Shown: positions 18,760 to 25,991 of the stretch, in pieces
How the letters are laid out: every line of letters starts with the position of its first letter
How positions within the stretch are numbered: the stretch's first letter is position 1
Assembly (NCBI RefSeq): GCF_005405485.1
Contig: NZ_BJED01000017.1
Span: 52,725-116,724, forward strand
DNA length: 64,000 nucleotides
Direction: 5' to 3'
Origin: Enterococcus hulanensis
GTDB lineage: Bacteria > Bacillota > Bacilli > Lactobacillales > Enterococcaceae
The notes under the pieces: generated by a model
What the model was told of the DNA's origin: nothing
Database searches by the model: none
The model's input: only the letters and a program-made list of their open reading frames with translations
Position numbers and translations under genes: made by a program

Positions 18760-19548
18760 TTAGTTGCTTGGAACATCCGTTAGTACCCAAGTCAACGTTG
18801 TTTCATATTCCACCGCATCTTTAGGTGTTGAGCCGGGTACGCTTAATGCGACACTCTTAGTTACATCTTCGTTTTGTTCTTGACCTGATTCATTTGTTTC
18901 TTCTTCTGACTCTACATGGCCCCAATAGTCGACCCAAGTGCCGGCACCAGAACCTGTTGTTGCAGCCATTACTCGTGATTCTGCACCGTCAGGGTTCAAA
19001 GTAATCTCTTGCGCAGGTGTTGGCTCAACAACGCCTACCGCATTCGATTTAACTTCTGGTTCTTTTAAAACAATTTGTGCACCAGTTAACACTTTGTTTA
19101 ATGTGTTCGTCGTTGCCGTTAATTGACCGGTTTCTTTCACATTCAAAGTCCAGCCGCCATTGGTTCCGCGGTTATCAGAAACTTGGACGTAATCAGGTGT
19201 ATCTGCATGGCCTTCGCCATAATGTTGCGCACGAGCATAGTAAACTTCATCTTTGTTTGAGATTTTATTCACACCAAAATCCAGCGTTGAAGCATAGTCA
19301 ATGGATAACGGGCCCGGTGTTCCCGGCTCTGGTTCTCCTCCTGGATTAGTTGGATCAGTTGGATCAACTGGGTGTTCTGGATCAGGATCTTCTGGATCAA
19401 CGGGATCAGTCGGATCAGTATTTGGTTGAAATTCAACCACACCATGTGAATGATATTCATGCGTTTCCGCCGCAAAAGCCGTTGAACCGATCGTTGTTAA
19501 CGCTACGGTGCTAAGAGCTAAAAAGCTCAATGCTTTGATTGGTTTCAT
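18760..19548 (-). CDS. WxL domain surface protein
   Basis: 262 aa: signal peptide ending STAFA-AET, N-terminal motif EYHSHGVVEFQPNTD, an acidic proline-rich linker (DPVDPEDPDPEHP), then a WxL domain with GWTLNV and TWVLTDVPSN. The layout is nearly the same as the WxL protein encoded at 14.8-15.6 kb, which suggests duplication inside the operon. Secreted and attached to the cell wall by the WxL domain. Confidence 0.93.
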   Translation of the reverse strand: MKPIKALSFLALSTVALTTIGSTAFAAETHEYHSHGVVEFQPNTDPTDPVDPEDPDPEHPVDPTDPTNPGGEPEPGTPGPLSIDYASTLDFGVNKISNKDEVYYARAQHYGEGHADTPDYVQVSDNRGTNGGWTLNVKETGQLTATTNTLNKVLTGAQIVLKEPEVKSNAVGVVEPTPAQEITLNPDGAESRVMAATTGSGAGTWVDYWGHVESEEETNESGQEQNEDVTKSVALSVPGSTPKDAVEYETTLTWVLTDVPSN

Positions 19549-19569
19549 TTTTAGGTTCGCTTCCTATCT

Positions 19570-20331
19570 TTAATTTTCGCTTCCGTTTTCTGGAATAGAT
19601 GCTAATGTCCAGTTCAAGGTTGTTTTATATTCTTTGGCTAATTTCACAGATTTACCTGGAACCGTTAGTTGAACTGCTGATTTACCAGCATCCGCAGTAT
19701 CACCAAAGCGATAAACCCAAGTACCGGCACCCTTGCCTTCTTCTGCTGTGATCGCATCTGAAGTCCCTGGTGTTGTACCATCTCCAGGTGTTAAAGTGAT
19801 TGATGAAGCGACTGTACCTGGTTTGTAGCCATCCATTGAGTTATCATCAACGGCCGCAACAGCAGAAGCTGTATTGATTTTCAATTGTGCACCGTTTAAG
19901 GCTTCACCTTCTGCTGTCTTAAATTGATCTAATTGACCAACTGTTAAAGTCCAACCAGCTAATGTTCCGCGCTTGTCAGTAACTTGCACGTAGTTGCTAT
20001 CGCCAAACGTTTCGCCATCTGAACCTTTAAATTGGTCAAGCGCTGCGTAGTAAGTTTCATCTTTTGTAGAGATTTTTTGTTCCCCAAATTTGAAATTTGA
20101 TGCATAATCGATTGATAAAGCACCGCCGACTGGAGTAGGAGGATCAATCGGTTGGATTGGGTTGCCGGGCTCAGTCGGGTCTGTTGGGTCTGTTGGATCT
20201 TGACCAGCGACAAAGTTGACTGTTCCGTTTGTCGGCATTGTGCCGCCATCTTCAGCGGCAAAAGCCTGAGCAGTTCCTCCAACCAAACTTAACGCTAAAA
20301 CAGCGGAAGCGAATAAAATATTTTTTTTCAT
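19570..20331 (-). CDS. WxL domain surface protein
   Basis: 253 aa: signal peptide ending AQAFA-AED, short N-terminal NGTVNFVAGQDPTDP segment, proline-rich linker, and WxL domain with GWTLTV and NWTLASIPEN. AAGGAGAG lies nine bases before the ATG, which overlaps the stop of the upstream CscD-like gene (ATGA). First WxL protein of the operon. Confidence 0.93.
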   Translation of the reverse strand: MKKNILFASAVLALSLVGGTAQAFAAEDGGTMPTNGTVNFVAGQDPTDPTDPTEPGNPIQPIDPPTPVGGALSIDYASNFKFGEQKISTKDETYYAALDQFKGSDGETFGDSNYVQVTDKRGTLAGWTLTVGQLDQFKTAEGEALNGAQLKINTASAVAAVDDNSMDGYKPGTVASSITLTPGDGTTPGTSDAITAEEGKGAGTWVYRFGDTADAGKSAVQLTVPGKSVKLAKEYKTTLNWTLASIPENGSEN

Positions 20332-20705
20332 TTCAAAATTCTCTCCTTTTTCTGTATCCCTAGGAATAATACAAGCGTAAATAATAGTAATGATCCAACC
20401 GCTTGAATGGTTGTAAAATCTTGGTCTCCAGCATTTGGTATGATCTCACGACCAGAGGCCGAATAATTCGGAGAAGTCCGAGATTGATTAGATGACACCT
20501 GATTCTTATTTCCTTCAGTGGAGGAGTTATCTGGGTAGGCGTTCTCTGGCGCCGAACTTTGCGGTTCCTCTTTTGGTTCTTCATAGCTGCCATAAAAACT
20601 CGTTACGCCATGTGAACGATAATCATGCTCTGCCGCATGTACTGCCCCATTGGAAAAAACAAAAACCATTAACGCTGCTGAAATTACCGAAACTATCCTT
20701 TTCGT
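20328..20705 (-). CDS. Small CscD-like anchored protein, apparent ACG start
   Basis: About 125 aa: signal peptide KRIVSVISAALMVFVF..VHA, mature start AEHDYRSHGVTSFYG that echoes the N-terminus of the WxL proteins, a Ser/Pro/Asn-rich spacer, and a sorting-signal-like C-terminus (IPNAGD, hydrophobic helix, KKERILK). This fits the small LPXTG-like CscD protein of csc clusters. The expected start, eight bases after GGAGG (20714-20718), is ACG rather than ATG. The only ordinary in-frame alternatives are a TTG at 20765 without a binding site and an ATG inside the signal peptide. Expression may be lost or low, or the base may be a sequencing error. Confidence 0.68.
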   Translation of the reverse strand, partial: TKRIVSVISAALMVFVFSNGAVHAAEHDYRSHGVTSFYGSYEEPKEEPQSSAPENAYPDNSSTEGNKNQVSSNQSRTSPNYSASGREIIPNAGDQDFTTIQAVGSLLLFTLVLFLGIQKKERILK

Positions 20706-20910
20706 TGTAAAACCCTCCTTTCGATACCTTTTGCTTAAAAATAAGATTTGTTGTCTCTGAGACAAACAACATCATACAAGCACGGCAAAAGAAATTCTAT
20801 TTTGTTTTTTTAGAAATCAAAAAATTTAAAAACAACATCCTAAACACCTCACCAATCTTTTAAGATCAAAAAGGGGAATATTTCTTATATCTCTCTTTTT
20901 TTCTAACGGA

Positions 20911-20938
20911 ATTATACTCTGATATTTGTTTTTTTCAA
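20911..20938 (-). promoter_or_regulatory. Predicted promoter of the WxL operon
   Basis: On the minus strand TTGAAA (20933-20938), 16-base spacer, TATAAT (20911-20916). It gives a leader of about 200 bases before the first gene. No other gene or clear operator is visible between 20706 and 21020. Confidence 0.65.
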
Positions 20939-21020
20939 ATTATTTATCTTCTCTAAAAACATTGGGAAAACAAGGCAGAACACGCTTTTATTTTCCGAAT
21001 AATTGAATAAAATTCGACAG

Positions 21021-21350
21021 TTAAACGGGATATTGGTTCTTTTTCATGACCTGGGTGATTTTTTTAACAAGAAGCGTTTTCCAAAAAAAGACCAATAAAT
21101 TTAATGCCAAAATGTAATAAAAAACACGTTTAGATTTATTCGTCAAAACAAAAAGCGGTAATGCTTTTATAAATAGAAGAATCAGAACCACGTTTTTCAG
21201 AAATTTAAGGAGTCGATTCGTGCAAATCGACTCCTTTCTTACTGTTTCGGCAACGCAAAAAGACACCCTCCGAATGGAAAGTGTCTGCTTTAGAAAACGG
21301 CGAAGCCTTTTAGAGCTGATTAGTCGCTTCCTCATTTTATTGCGATTCAA
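21021..21350 (-). CDS. Doubtful small membrane protein
   Basis: An open frame of 109 codons whose second half has two hydrophobic stretches (NVVLILLFIKALPLFVL and VFYYILALNLLVFFW) and a basic end. The first half runs through two hairpins (21208-21237, stem AAGGAGTCGATT/AATCGACTCCTT; and 21262-21286, GACAC..GTGTC) and looks non-coding. No ribosome binding site is seen for any start, so the coding part may be only about 60 codons, or this may be a remnant. Function unknown. Confidence 0.3.
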   Translation of the reverse strand: MNRNKMRKRLISSKRLRRFLKQTLSIRRVSFCVAETVRKESICTNRLLKFLKNVVLILLFIKALPLFVLTNKSKRVFYYILALNLLVFFWKTLLVKKITQVMKKNQYPV

Positions 21351-21403
21351 CGAACATCAAAAAATACTGAATTTCATAATAGCTTCTTTATTCAATGCGT
21401 GGA

Positions 21404-22471
21404 TTAACTTTTAAATTGAGCAGATAGTTGGTATCTAGTTGAGCGCCCTTGTCCGATTTTCTCAATTTTATTCTCCATTTGCAAATCTGATAGCGCTCGC
21501 TCAATTGTTCGCCGACTAATATCGGTCAATATTACTTCCAATTCAGCTCGACTTAGGGGTTCAAAAGATTTTTGCAACGCCAGCAACAGTCGCTCAGCCG
21601 GCGTTGATATGCGATTGTTTATAACTTCAAAACGTTCTGAAAAACCTTCGTAAGCTCGCAAAATAATCCCTAACAAATAGCGAACAAACGGCGTATAATC
21701 TTGCTCGTTTTTAATCCAGCCAACAGAACTTACCTGTAAGGCTTCATAATACGTTTGTTTCGATTCTTCAATCAGCAGCTCAATGCTAATATATTTTCCC
21801 ACTAAATAACCGGATTTGTATAATAACAATAAAGTCAGTAGTCGGGACATCCGACCATTTCCATCACTAAATGGATGAATCGATAAGAAGTCTAAAACAA
21901 AGCAAGGAATCAGCAGTAAAGGATCAATCTCTCCCTTTTGAACTGCCTGATTGTATTGATAGCACAATTCTTCTACTAAATCTGGCGTTAAATAAGCTGG
22001 TGCGGGTACAAACCGAACCCGTTCATTCCCATCTACATCTTTTTCAGTAATGACATTGTCACCACTTTTGAATTTTCCTTTATAGCTTTTAGCAGAATAA
22101 TTATAGAGATTTTTGTGCAGCGTTAAAATGTCATTGGGCACTACATTAATATACTCATAGCTTTCATGAATCAGTTTCAGAACATCACGATAACCCGCAA
22201 TTTCTTCTTCATCTCTATTACGAGGAGTGACTTTTTCTTCAACAATTTGTTTCAAGCGACCGTTTGTCGTTGCTATTCCTTCAATTTTATTAGAAGCCTC
22301 TGTGCTTTGAATCAACGCTAAATCTGTTAATTTGTTTAAAATTTCTGGCTTTGTGGCAATATACAGCTCTTGTTTCCCCTTATATTCATGAACCTTTGTC
22401 AACATATTCAACAAATCATGACTAAGGGATAAATTTTCCAACTCACGATAATTGAATTCTTTCACCGCCAT
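21404..22471 (-). CDS. Fic family protein with C-terminal winged helix
   Basis: 355 aa. Fic proteins usually transfer AMP to target hydroxyls. The active-site loop HPFSDGNGR is at residues 199-207, and an N-terminal inhibitory motif SNKIEG (residues 60-65) marks it as a class II, self-inhibited Fic. The C-terminal 70 residues (PLSRAELEVILTDISRRT, IERALSDLQ, KIGQGRSTRYQL) form a winged helix, so it may also bind DNA. ATG 22471 directly touches the ribosome binding site; GTG at 22465 with GAGGTGG six bases away is an equally good or better start. A symmetric four-site repeat covers its promoter and start and suggests self-regulation. Confidence 0.88.
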   Translation of the reverse strand: MAVKEFNYRELENLSLSHDLLNMLTKVHEYKGKQELYIATKPEILNKLTDLALIQSTEASNKIEGIATTNGRLKQIVEEKVTPRNRDEEEIAGYRDVLKLIHESYEYINVVPNDILTLHKNLYNYSAKSYKGKFKSGDNVITEKDVDGNERVRFVPAPAYLTPDLVEELCYQYNQAVQKGEIDPLLLIPCFVLDFLSIHPFSDGNGRMSRLLTLLLLYKSGYLVGKYISIELLIEESKQTYYEALQVSSVGWIKNEQDYTPFVRYLLGIILRAYEGFSERFEVINNRISTPAERLLLALQKSFEPLSRAELEVILTDISRRTIERALSDLQMENKIEKIGQGRSTRYQLSAQFKS

Positions 22472-22532
22472 CCACCTCTTTTCTCCGCCATTTTATATCA
22501 TTTGGCGGAGAAAAACAAACGATGGCGGAGAA
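22461..22532. promoter_or_regulatory. Four-site palindromic operator at the Fic gene
   Basis: Four copies of one 10-mer: TTCACCGCCA (22461-22470), TTCTCCGCCA (22481-22490), and its inverse TGGCGGAGAA at 22503-22512 and 22523-22532. Within each pair the period is exactly 20 bp and the whole is symmetric about 22496.5. The inner gap holds a minus-strand TATAAA that can serve as the Fic -10, and the outermost site overlaps the Fic start codon. The layout is that expected for cooperative binding of a dimeric regulator, perhaps the Fic winged helix itself. Confidence 0.7.
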
Positions 22533-22781
22533 AAAAATCCGAAAGCTTTTACTTTCCCCGTCATTCATAGTGATTAAGTTTCTTAAAACCCTAACAGTGA
22601 TCATCCATGATTTCTGCGCACGAGAAAGATCAGAAATAGCCTCGTATTCTAACTTTTGGGGAATCTTTCTAGTACCATTAAGTTCAATGTCGTTTCTAAA
22701 ATTTGCATATCATTTCTAGATAAACCTGAATACTAATCCTTAGTAAATGCTTGATCTTTAAATTCACCGCAAATTTTTTTA

Positions 22782-22812
22782 AAAGTGCAACTCAGCTCCT
22801 CCAAAGTGCAAC
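22782..22812 (+). promoter_or_regulatory. Direct repeats, probable LytTR binding site
   Basis: AAAGTGCAAC occurs at 22782-22791 and 22803-22812, exactly 21 bp apart, i.e. two helical turns. LytTR-domain regulators bind such paired direct repeats upstream of a weak -35. The operon that follows encodes a LytTR protein, so autoregulation is likely. The stretch 22540-22780 shows nothing else that I can support. Confidence 0.6.
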
Positions 22813-22826
22813 AAAGAAAAACTCGG

Positions 22827-22855
22827 TAGAAAACCCTTTTCCAATCGCCTATGAT
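22827..22855 (+). promoter_or_regulatory. Promoter of the hydrolase-LytTR-DUF3021 operon
   Basis: TAGAAA (22827-22832), 17-base spacer, TATGAT (22850-22855). The -35 is poor, consistent with need for an activator bound at the direct repeats 15 bp upstream. Confidence 0.5.
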
Positions 22856-22896
22856 GACCTTAAAGATAAAACAAAAACGACATGGAGGAGAACAAA

Positions 22897-23847
22897 ATGA
22901 AAAAATCAATCAAAAAGAAAATCATCATCGGGGTAAGTATTTTGTTAGGAATTATCGTAATTGGCGGCATCGGGGGCAGCTACTATTTTGGAAAGTTGGT
23001 AACAGAAGGCTTGTTCCACCAAAACGATGGAAACGATACAAAGAAGAATAGTTTGCTGCAGCTGAAGGAATGGGGCTATGATTTGGAGCAATTTAATGCG
23101 AAATACTCTGGCGAGACCTTTCACTTGAAGGCTGAAGATGGCAACACATTTCCAGTGACCTCTTACAGCACAGATGGCGATAAAGCGAAAGATACCGTGA
23201 TTTTGATTCATGGTGCGGGCGGCGATAACGTATTTCTTTCTCCTTTGGCAGAGATTTATTTGGAAAATGGCTGGAACGTGTTGACTTTCGATCTGCGCGG
23301 ACATGGTGATAACGAAGATCCTTTGGTTACTTTTGGCTACCTAGAGCGAATGGACGTACGTGCGATCGTCGATTATGCAGAAAAAGTAAATTCGGATAAG
23401 CAAATTATCGTTCACGGTCAATCAATAGGCGGCGCGACTGCTGGCATGTATGCAGCGACTGAACACGCAGCCAAACATGTGGATGCTGTGATTATGGATT
23501 CGCCCGTTTATAGTATGGAGGAAATGTTTGCCGGCGTTTGGCAAGATACCGAAGACATTCCTTTCTCGTATGCTGTCACTTGCGGGAACTTATATATGAA
23601 GCTAAACTACGGCTTTACCTTTAAAGATGTTGAAATCACCGAACAACAAAAATATAATGAAATCAAAACACTCGTTATCAAGAGCGAGCAAGATGACGTA
23701 TGCCTGCCAGAAAAGGTTGAGACCTTATATGAGAATGTTGCCGCAGAGGATAAGGAGCTCGTTTCCATCGATACCGAGCACATTAAAGGCATGCTGGACC
23801 AGAAAGAAGAATACACAGCAGCCGTTATGCAATTTCTAGCAAAATAA
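22897..23847 (+). CDS. Membrane-anchored alpha/beta hydrolase
   Basis: About 316 aa. A single N-terminal membrane helix (residues 8-30, IIIGVSILLGIIVIGGIGG) is followed by an alpha/beta hydrolase domain outside the cytoplasmic membrane: LIHGAGG oxyanion strand, FDLRGHGDN, nucleophile elbow GQSIG (Ser176) and a likely catalytic histidine in DTEHIKG near the C-terminus. The substrate is unknown; related proteins are annotated as esterases or peptidases. ATG 22897 lies six bases after GGAGGAG and is preferred to 22882. First gene of an operon with a LytTR regulator and a DUF3021 membrane protein. Confidence 0.83.
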   Translation: MKKSIKKKIIIGVSILLGIIVIGGIGGSYYFGKLVTEGLFHQNDGNDTKKNSLLQLKEWGYDLEQFNAKYSGETFHLKAEDGNTFPVTSYSTDGDKAKDTVILIHGAGGDNVFLSPLAEIYLENGWNVLTFDLRGHGDNEDPLVTFGYLERMDVRAIVDYAEKVNSDKQIIVHGQSIGGATAGMYAATEHAAKHVDAVIMDSPVYSMEEMFAGVWQDTEDIPFSYAVTCGNLYMKLNYGFTFKDVEITEQQKYNEIKTLVIKSEQDDVCLPEKVETLYENVAAEDKELVSIDTEHIKGMLDQKEEYTAAVMQFLAK

Positions 23848-23869
23848 CTGATTGAATTGGAGCCGAACT

Positions 23870-24328
23870 ATGCGGATCAAATTATTTCAAGAGGACGCTC
23901 TTGAAGAAGACCGAACAGAAATTTACTATCGTGAAATGACCGAGCAAATTGAGAAAGTCTGCCAATTGCTGGAGGGTTCCGTCCCCCAGCTTTTTGGACT
24001 AGAGGATGGCGAGCAGATCCTTCTGTCGCTGGAAGAAATCTTTTATATTGATACCGTCGATAAAAAGACCTTCGCTTACTTAAAAGAGCACGTTTACCAA
24101 ATCCAAGGAAGTCTAACCTTTCTTGAATCTGCTTTGTCCAAACATGGTTTTTGCCGCATCAGTAAAGCCAATATCGTCAACATTCAGCACATAAAGAAAG
24201 TAAAATCCGAAGCCAATATGCGGCTGAAAGTAGTTTTGAATAATCAGGAGGAACTAGTCATCAGCCGCTATTATCGCAAGATCTTTCAAAACTATTTAAA
24301 GAAAGTACGAGGTATTTTACATGACTAA
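23870..24328 (+). CDS. LytTR DNA-binding domain regulator
   Basis: 152 aa. The C-terminal 100 residues form a LytTR domain (LSLEEIFYIDTVDKKTFAYL, FCRISKANIVNIQHIKKV, ELVISRYYRKIFQNYL). There is no receiver domain, so it is of the stand-alone type that in streptococci and enterococci pairs with a DUF3021 membrane inhibitor. ATG 23870 follows GGAG by eight bases; the frame can also open at TTG 23852. It overlaps the DUF3021 gene by eight bases. It probably binds the direct repeats upstream of the operon. Confidence 0.88.
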   Translation: MRIKLFQEDALEEDRTEIYYREMTEQIEKVCQLLEGSVPQLFGLEDGEQILLSLEEIFYIDTVDKKTFAYLKEHVYQIQGSLTFLESALSKHGFCRISKANIVNIQHIKKVKSEANMRLKVVLNNQEELVISRYYRKIFQNYLKKVRGILHD

Positions 24329-24752
24329 AAATCGTTTAAAAGAAATGCTGACAATGATTTGTATCAGCTATACGATCATCTCCCTCGGAACGACCCTATT
24401 CGATCGCTTATTTTACGATGGCCGTGACGATTTCTCCAGCCTGCTGTTCAAATTCATCTGTACCACCATTGCAGTGAGCATCTTATACACCCATCCGTTG
24501 CTGGAACGCCTATCACCCTTGGCGATGATCGTACTGCAATATGTCGGGGCGATGCTGCTGGTATTTTTGACCATTTGGATTAGCAGCTTTTTTGAAAAAT
24601 TATACGCAAACAGCTACATCGGCGCCTTCCGCTCCTTTACGATTCTCTACATAATTGGCGCGATCGCCTACTATGTCGGCCTGCATCTTGATGTCCGCAA
24701 ACAGAATCGATTACTAGAAGAAATTCAGTCGAGTCAGAATAAGCTGCTTTAA
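24321..24752 (+). CDS. DUF3021 membrane protein, partner of the LytTR regulator
   Basis: 143 aa with four predicted membrane helices (TMICISYTIISLGTTLF, FKFICTTIAVSILY, PLAMIVLQYVGAMLLVFLTIW, FTILYIIGAIAYYVGLHL) and a short cytoplasmic tail. This is the DUF3021 family, always near LytTR genes and known in related systems to restrain the regulator by holding it at the membrane. The overlap with the preceding gene supports coupled expression. Confidence 0.85.
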   Translation: MTKNRLKEMLTMICISYTIISLGTTLFDRLFYDGRDDFSSLLFKFICTTIAVSILYTHPLLERLSPLAMIVLQYVGAMLLVFLTIWISSFFEKLYANSYIGAFRSFTILYIIGAIAYYVGLHLDVRKQNRLLEEIQSSQNKLL

Positions 24753-24783
24753 TGGAGGAGAATCACCGACTATACTTAAATAG

Positions 24784-24834
24784 AAAAGTTGCGTATACAC
24801 CTAAACTTTGATTTTAGTGTATACGCAACTTTTT
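24784..24834 (+). terminator. Terminator of the LytTR operon
   Basis: Long stem AAAAGTTGCGTATACAC/GTGTATACGCAACTTTT extended by CTAAA/TTTAG, with A and T runs on the two sides, 30 bp after the DUF3021 gene. Confidence 0.8.
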
Positions 24835-24935
24835 GGTGTTAGGCTATTTATCGACAAATCCAACGTTCTTGTAGTTTTACTTTTATCTATTCAATACTAA
24901 TCGAGAGCTTAGCCAGTACTCGTTCTCAAGTTGTG

Positions 24936-25814
24936 TTACTGTACCACAGTCACATCCGAAGTATCCATAAACTTAGTTGATACGACCTTATAAGTTACAG
25001 GATAGCCATTTGATTTATCCTCTTCCTCCAACTGCCCCTCATCATTTATTCGAAACATCGTAATCGTATCTACTTGCATCTCACTATGTTTCACTCGAAC
25101 ATAAGCATACCCATTATTATTTTCTGTAATCAGATCATACGGAAACGAACTTCTTCCCATACTGAACTGTTTGTCTAACACCGCACTAACCCATTCTTTG
25201 AATTGCTCAGAAGTTAAATTCTTTGTATCAACGCTCGTTTCAGAAGAATTTTCTTCTGGAGCGAAGGACCAAGTTACCATATGACCATCAAGATCTGTTG
25301 TCCAATCATCGAAGGAAACAATCCCATTCTTCACAGAATAAGGGATATTTCGTTGTTGAATAATTATCATATTATCGGTCAGCGTATACGAGGTATCATA
25401 GTCAGGTCTGTAAGTACCCAGCAATTCAACATGCACAGTAGAGTCATTAGTAAAACTGAACGTTGTCGCTCCATCATGGATTAAGTTTTGCGGCGCTTTA
25501 TTTTCTGCCATTGCCTGAGCAGCATCTTCACCATCATACAAAACAGGTATCATGGAAAAACGTTTCCCAACTAGCTGTTGCTGTGCCGTGCTTATGATAT
25601 TTGGATCGCTATTAGACGAATCCTTTACATCATTACTTTGTTTTTCCAAACTACTACTCGTTGTACTAGCCGCTGTTGAGCTGCTGCTAGATTTTTTTAC
25701 AATACTACTCGTTTGTTTGGTAGACTTTGCTGTAGTATCAGTATTCGATTTTTGACAAGCCCCAAGAAAAAGCAGACTCACAAATAAACCACCAACAATC
25801 ACTTTCTTCTTCAT
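24936..25814 (-). CDS. Putative lipoprotein of unknown function
   Basis: 292 aa with a type II signal peptide and lipobox LGAC (Cys20), then a Ser/Thr/Lys-rich linker to about residue 75 and a globular domain with aromatic and beta-rich segments (FSFTNDSTVHVELLGTYRP, YTLTDNMIIIQQRNIPYSV). It should be a lipid-anchored extracellular protein. The globular part has the look of Lactobacillales lipoproteins of unknown role. It is a single gene between the LytTR operon and the helicase pair. Confidence 0.75.
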   Translation of the reverse strand: MKKKVIVGGLFVSLLFLGACQKSNTDTTAKSTKQTSSIVKKSSSSSTAASTTSSSLEKQSNDVKDSSNSDPNIISTAQQQLVGKRFSMIPVLYDGEDAAQAMAENKAPQNLIHDGATTFSFTNDSTVHVELLGTYRPDYDTSYTLTDNMIIIQQRNIPYSVKNGIVSFDDWTTDLDGHMVTWSFAPEENSSETSVDTKNLTSEQFKEWVSAVLDKQFSMGRSSFPYDLITENNNGYAYVRVKHSEMQVDTITMFRINDEGQLEEEDKSNGYPVTYKVVSTKFMDTSDVTVVQ

Positions 25815-25945
25815 CCCATACTCCTTTAGTTGAATTATTTACCACTACTAATTGTATACTATATTTCCCCGCTTAATCATTACCAATCAACATATTTAGT
25901 TTTATTGAGTGCGGAAAAAATTATCGATAGTGACCTTGTATACTC

Positions 25946-25985
25946 AAAAAGAAGCCTCTCCGAGTAAAGGGCGAGGCTTCTGAAA
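25946..25985 (-). terminator. Terminator of the NUDIX-helicase pair
   Basis: Minus-strand stem AGAAGCCTC/GAGGCTTCT with a 13-base loop and TTTTT tail, immediately after the helicase stop codon. Confidence 0.75.
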
Positions 25986-25991
25986 ATTGAA

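Noticed and set aside
15400..20250. Repeated DPTDP coding segments as a CRISPR-like or tandem DNA repeat
   Set aside because: They encode proline/aspartate linkers of the WxL proteins, are of irregular length, and have no spacers.
22522..22719. 65-codon plus-strand frame whose ATG lies inside the Fic operator
   Set aside because: The ATG is part of the TGGCGGAGAA repeat, there is no ribosome binding site, and the protein has no recognisable features.
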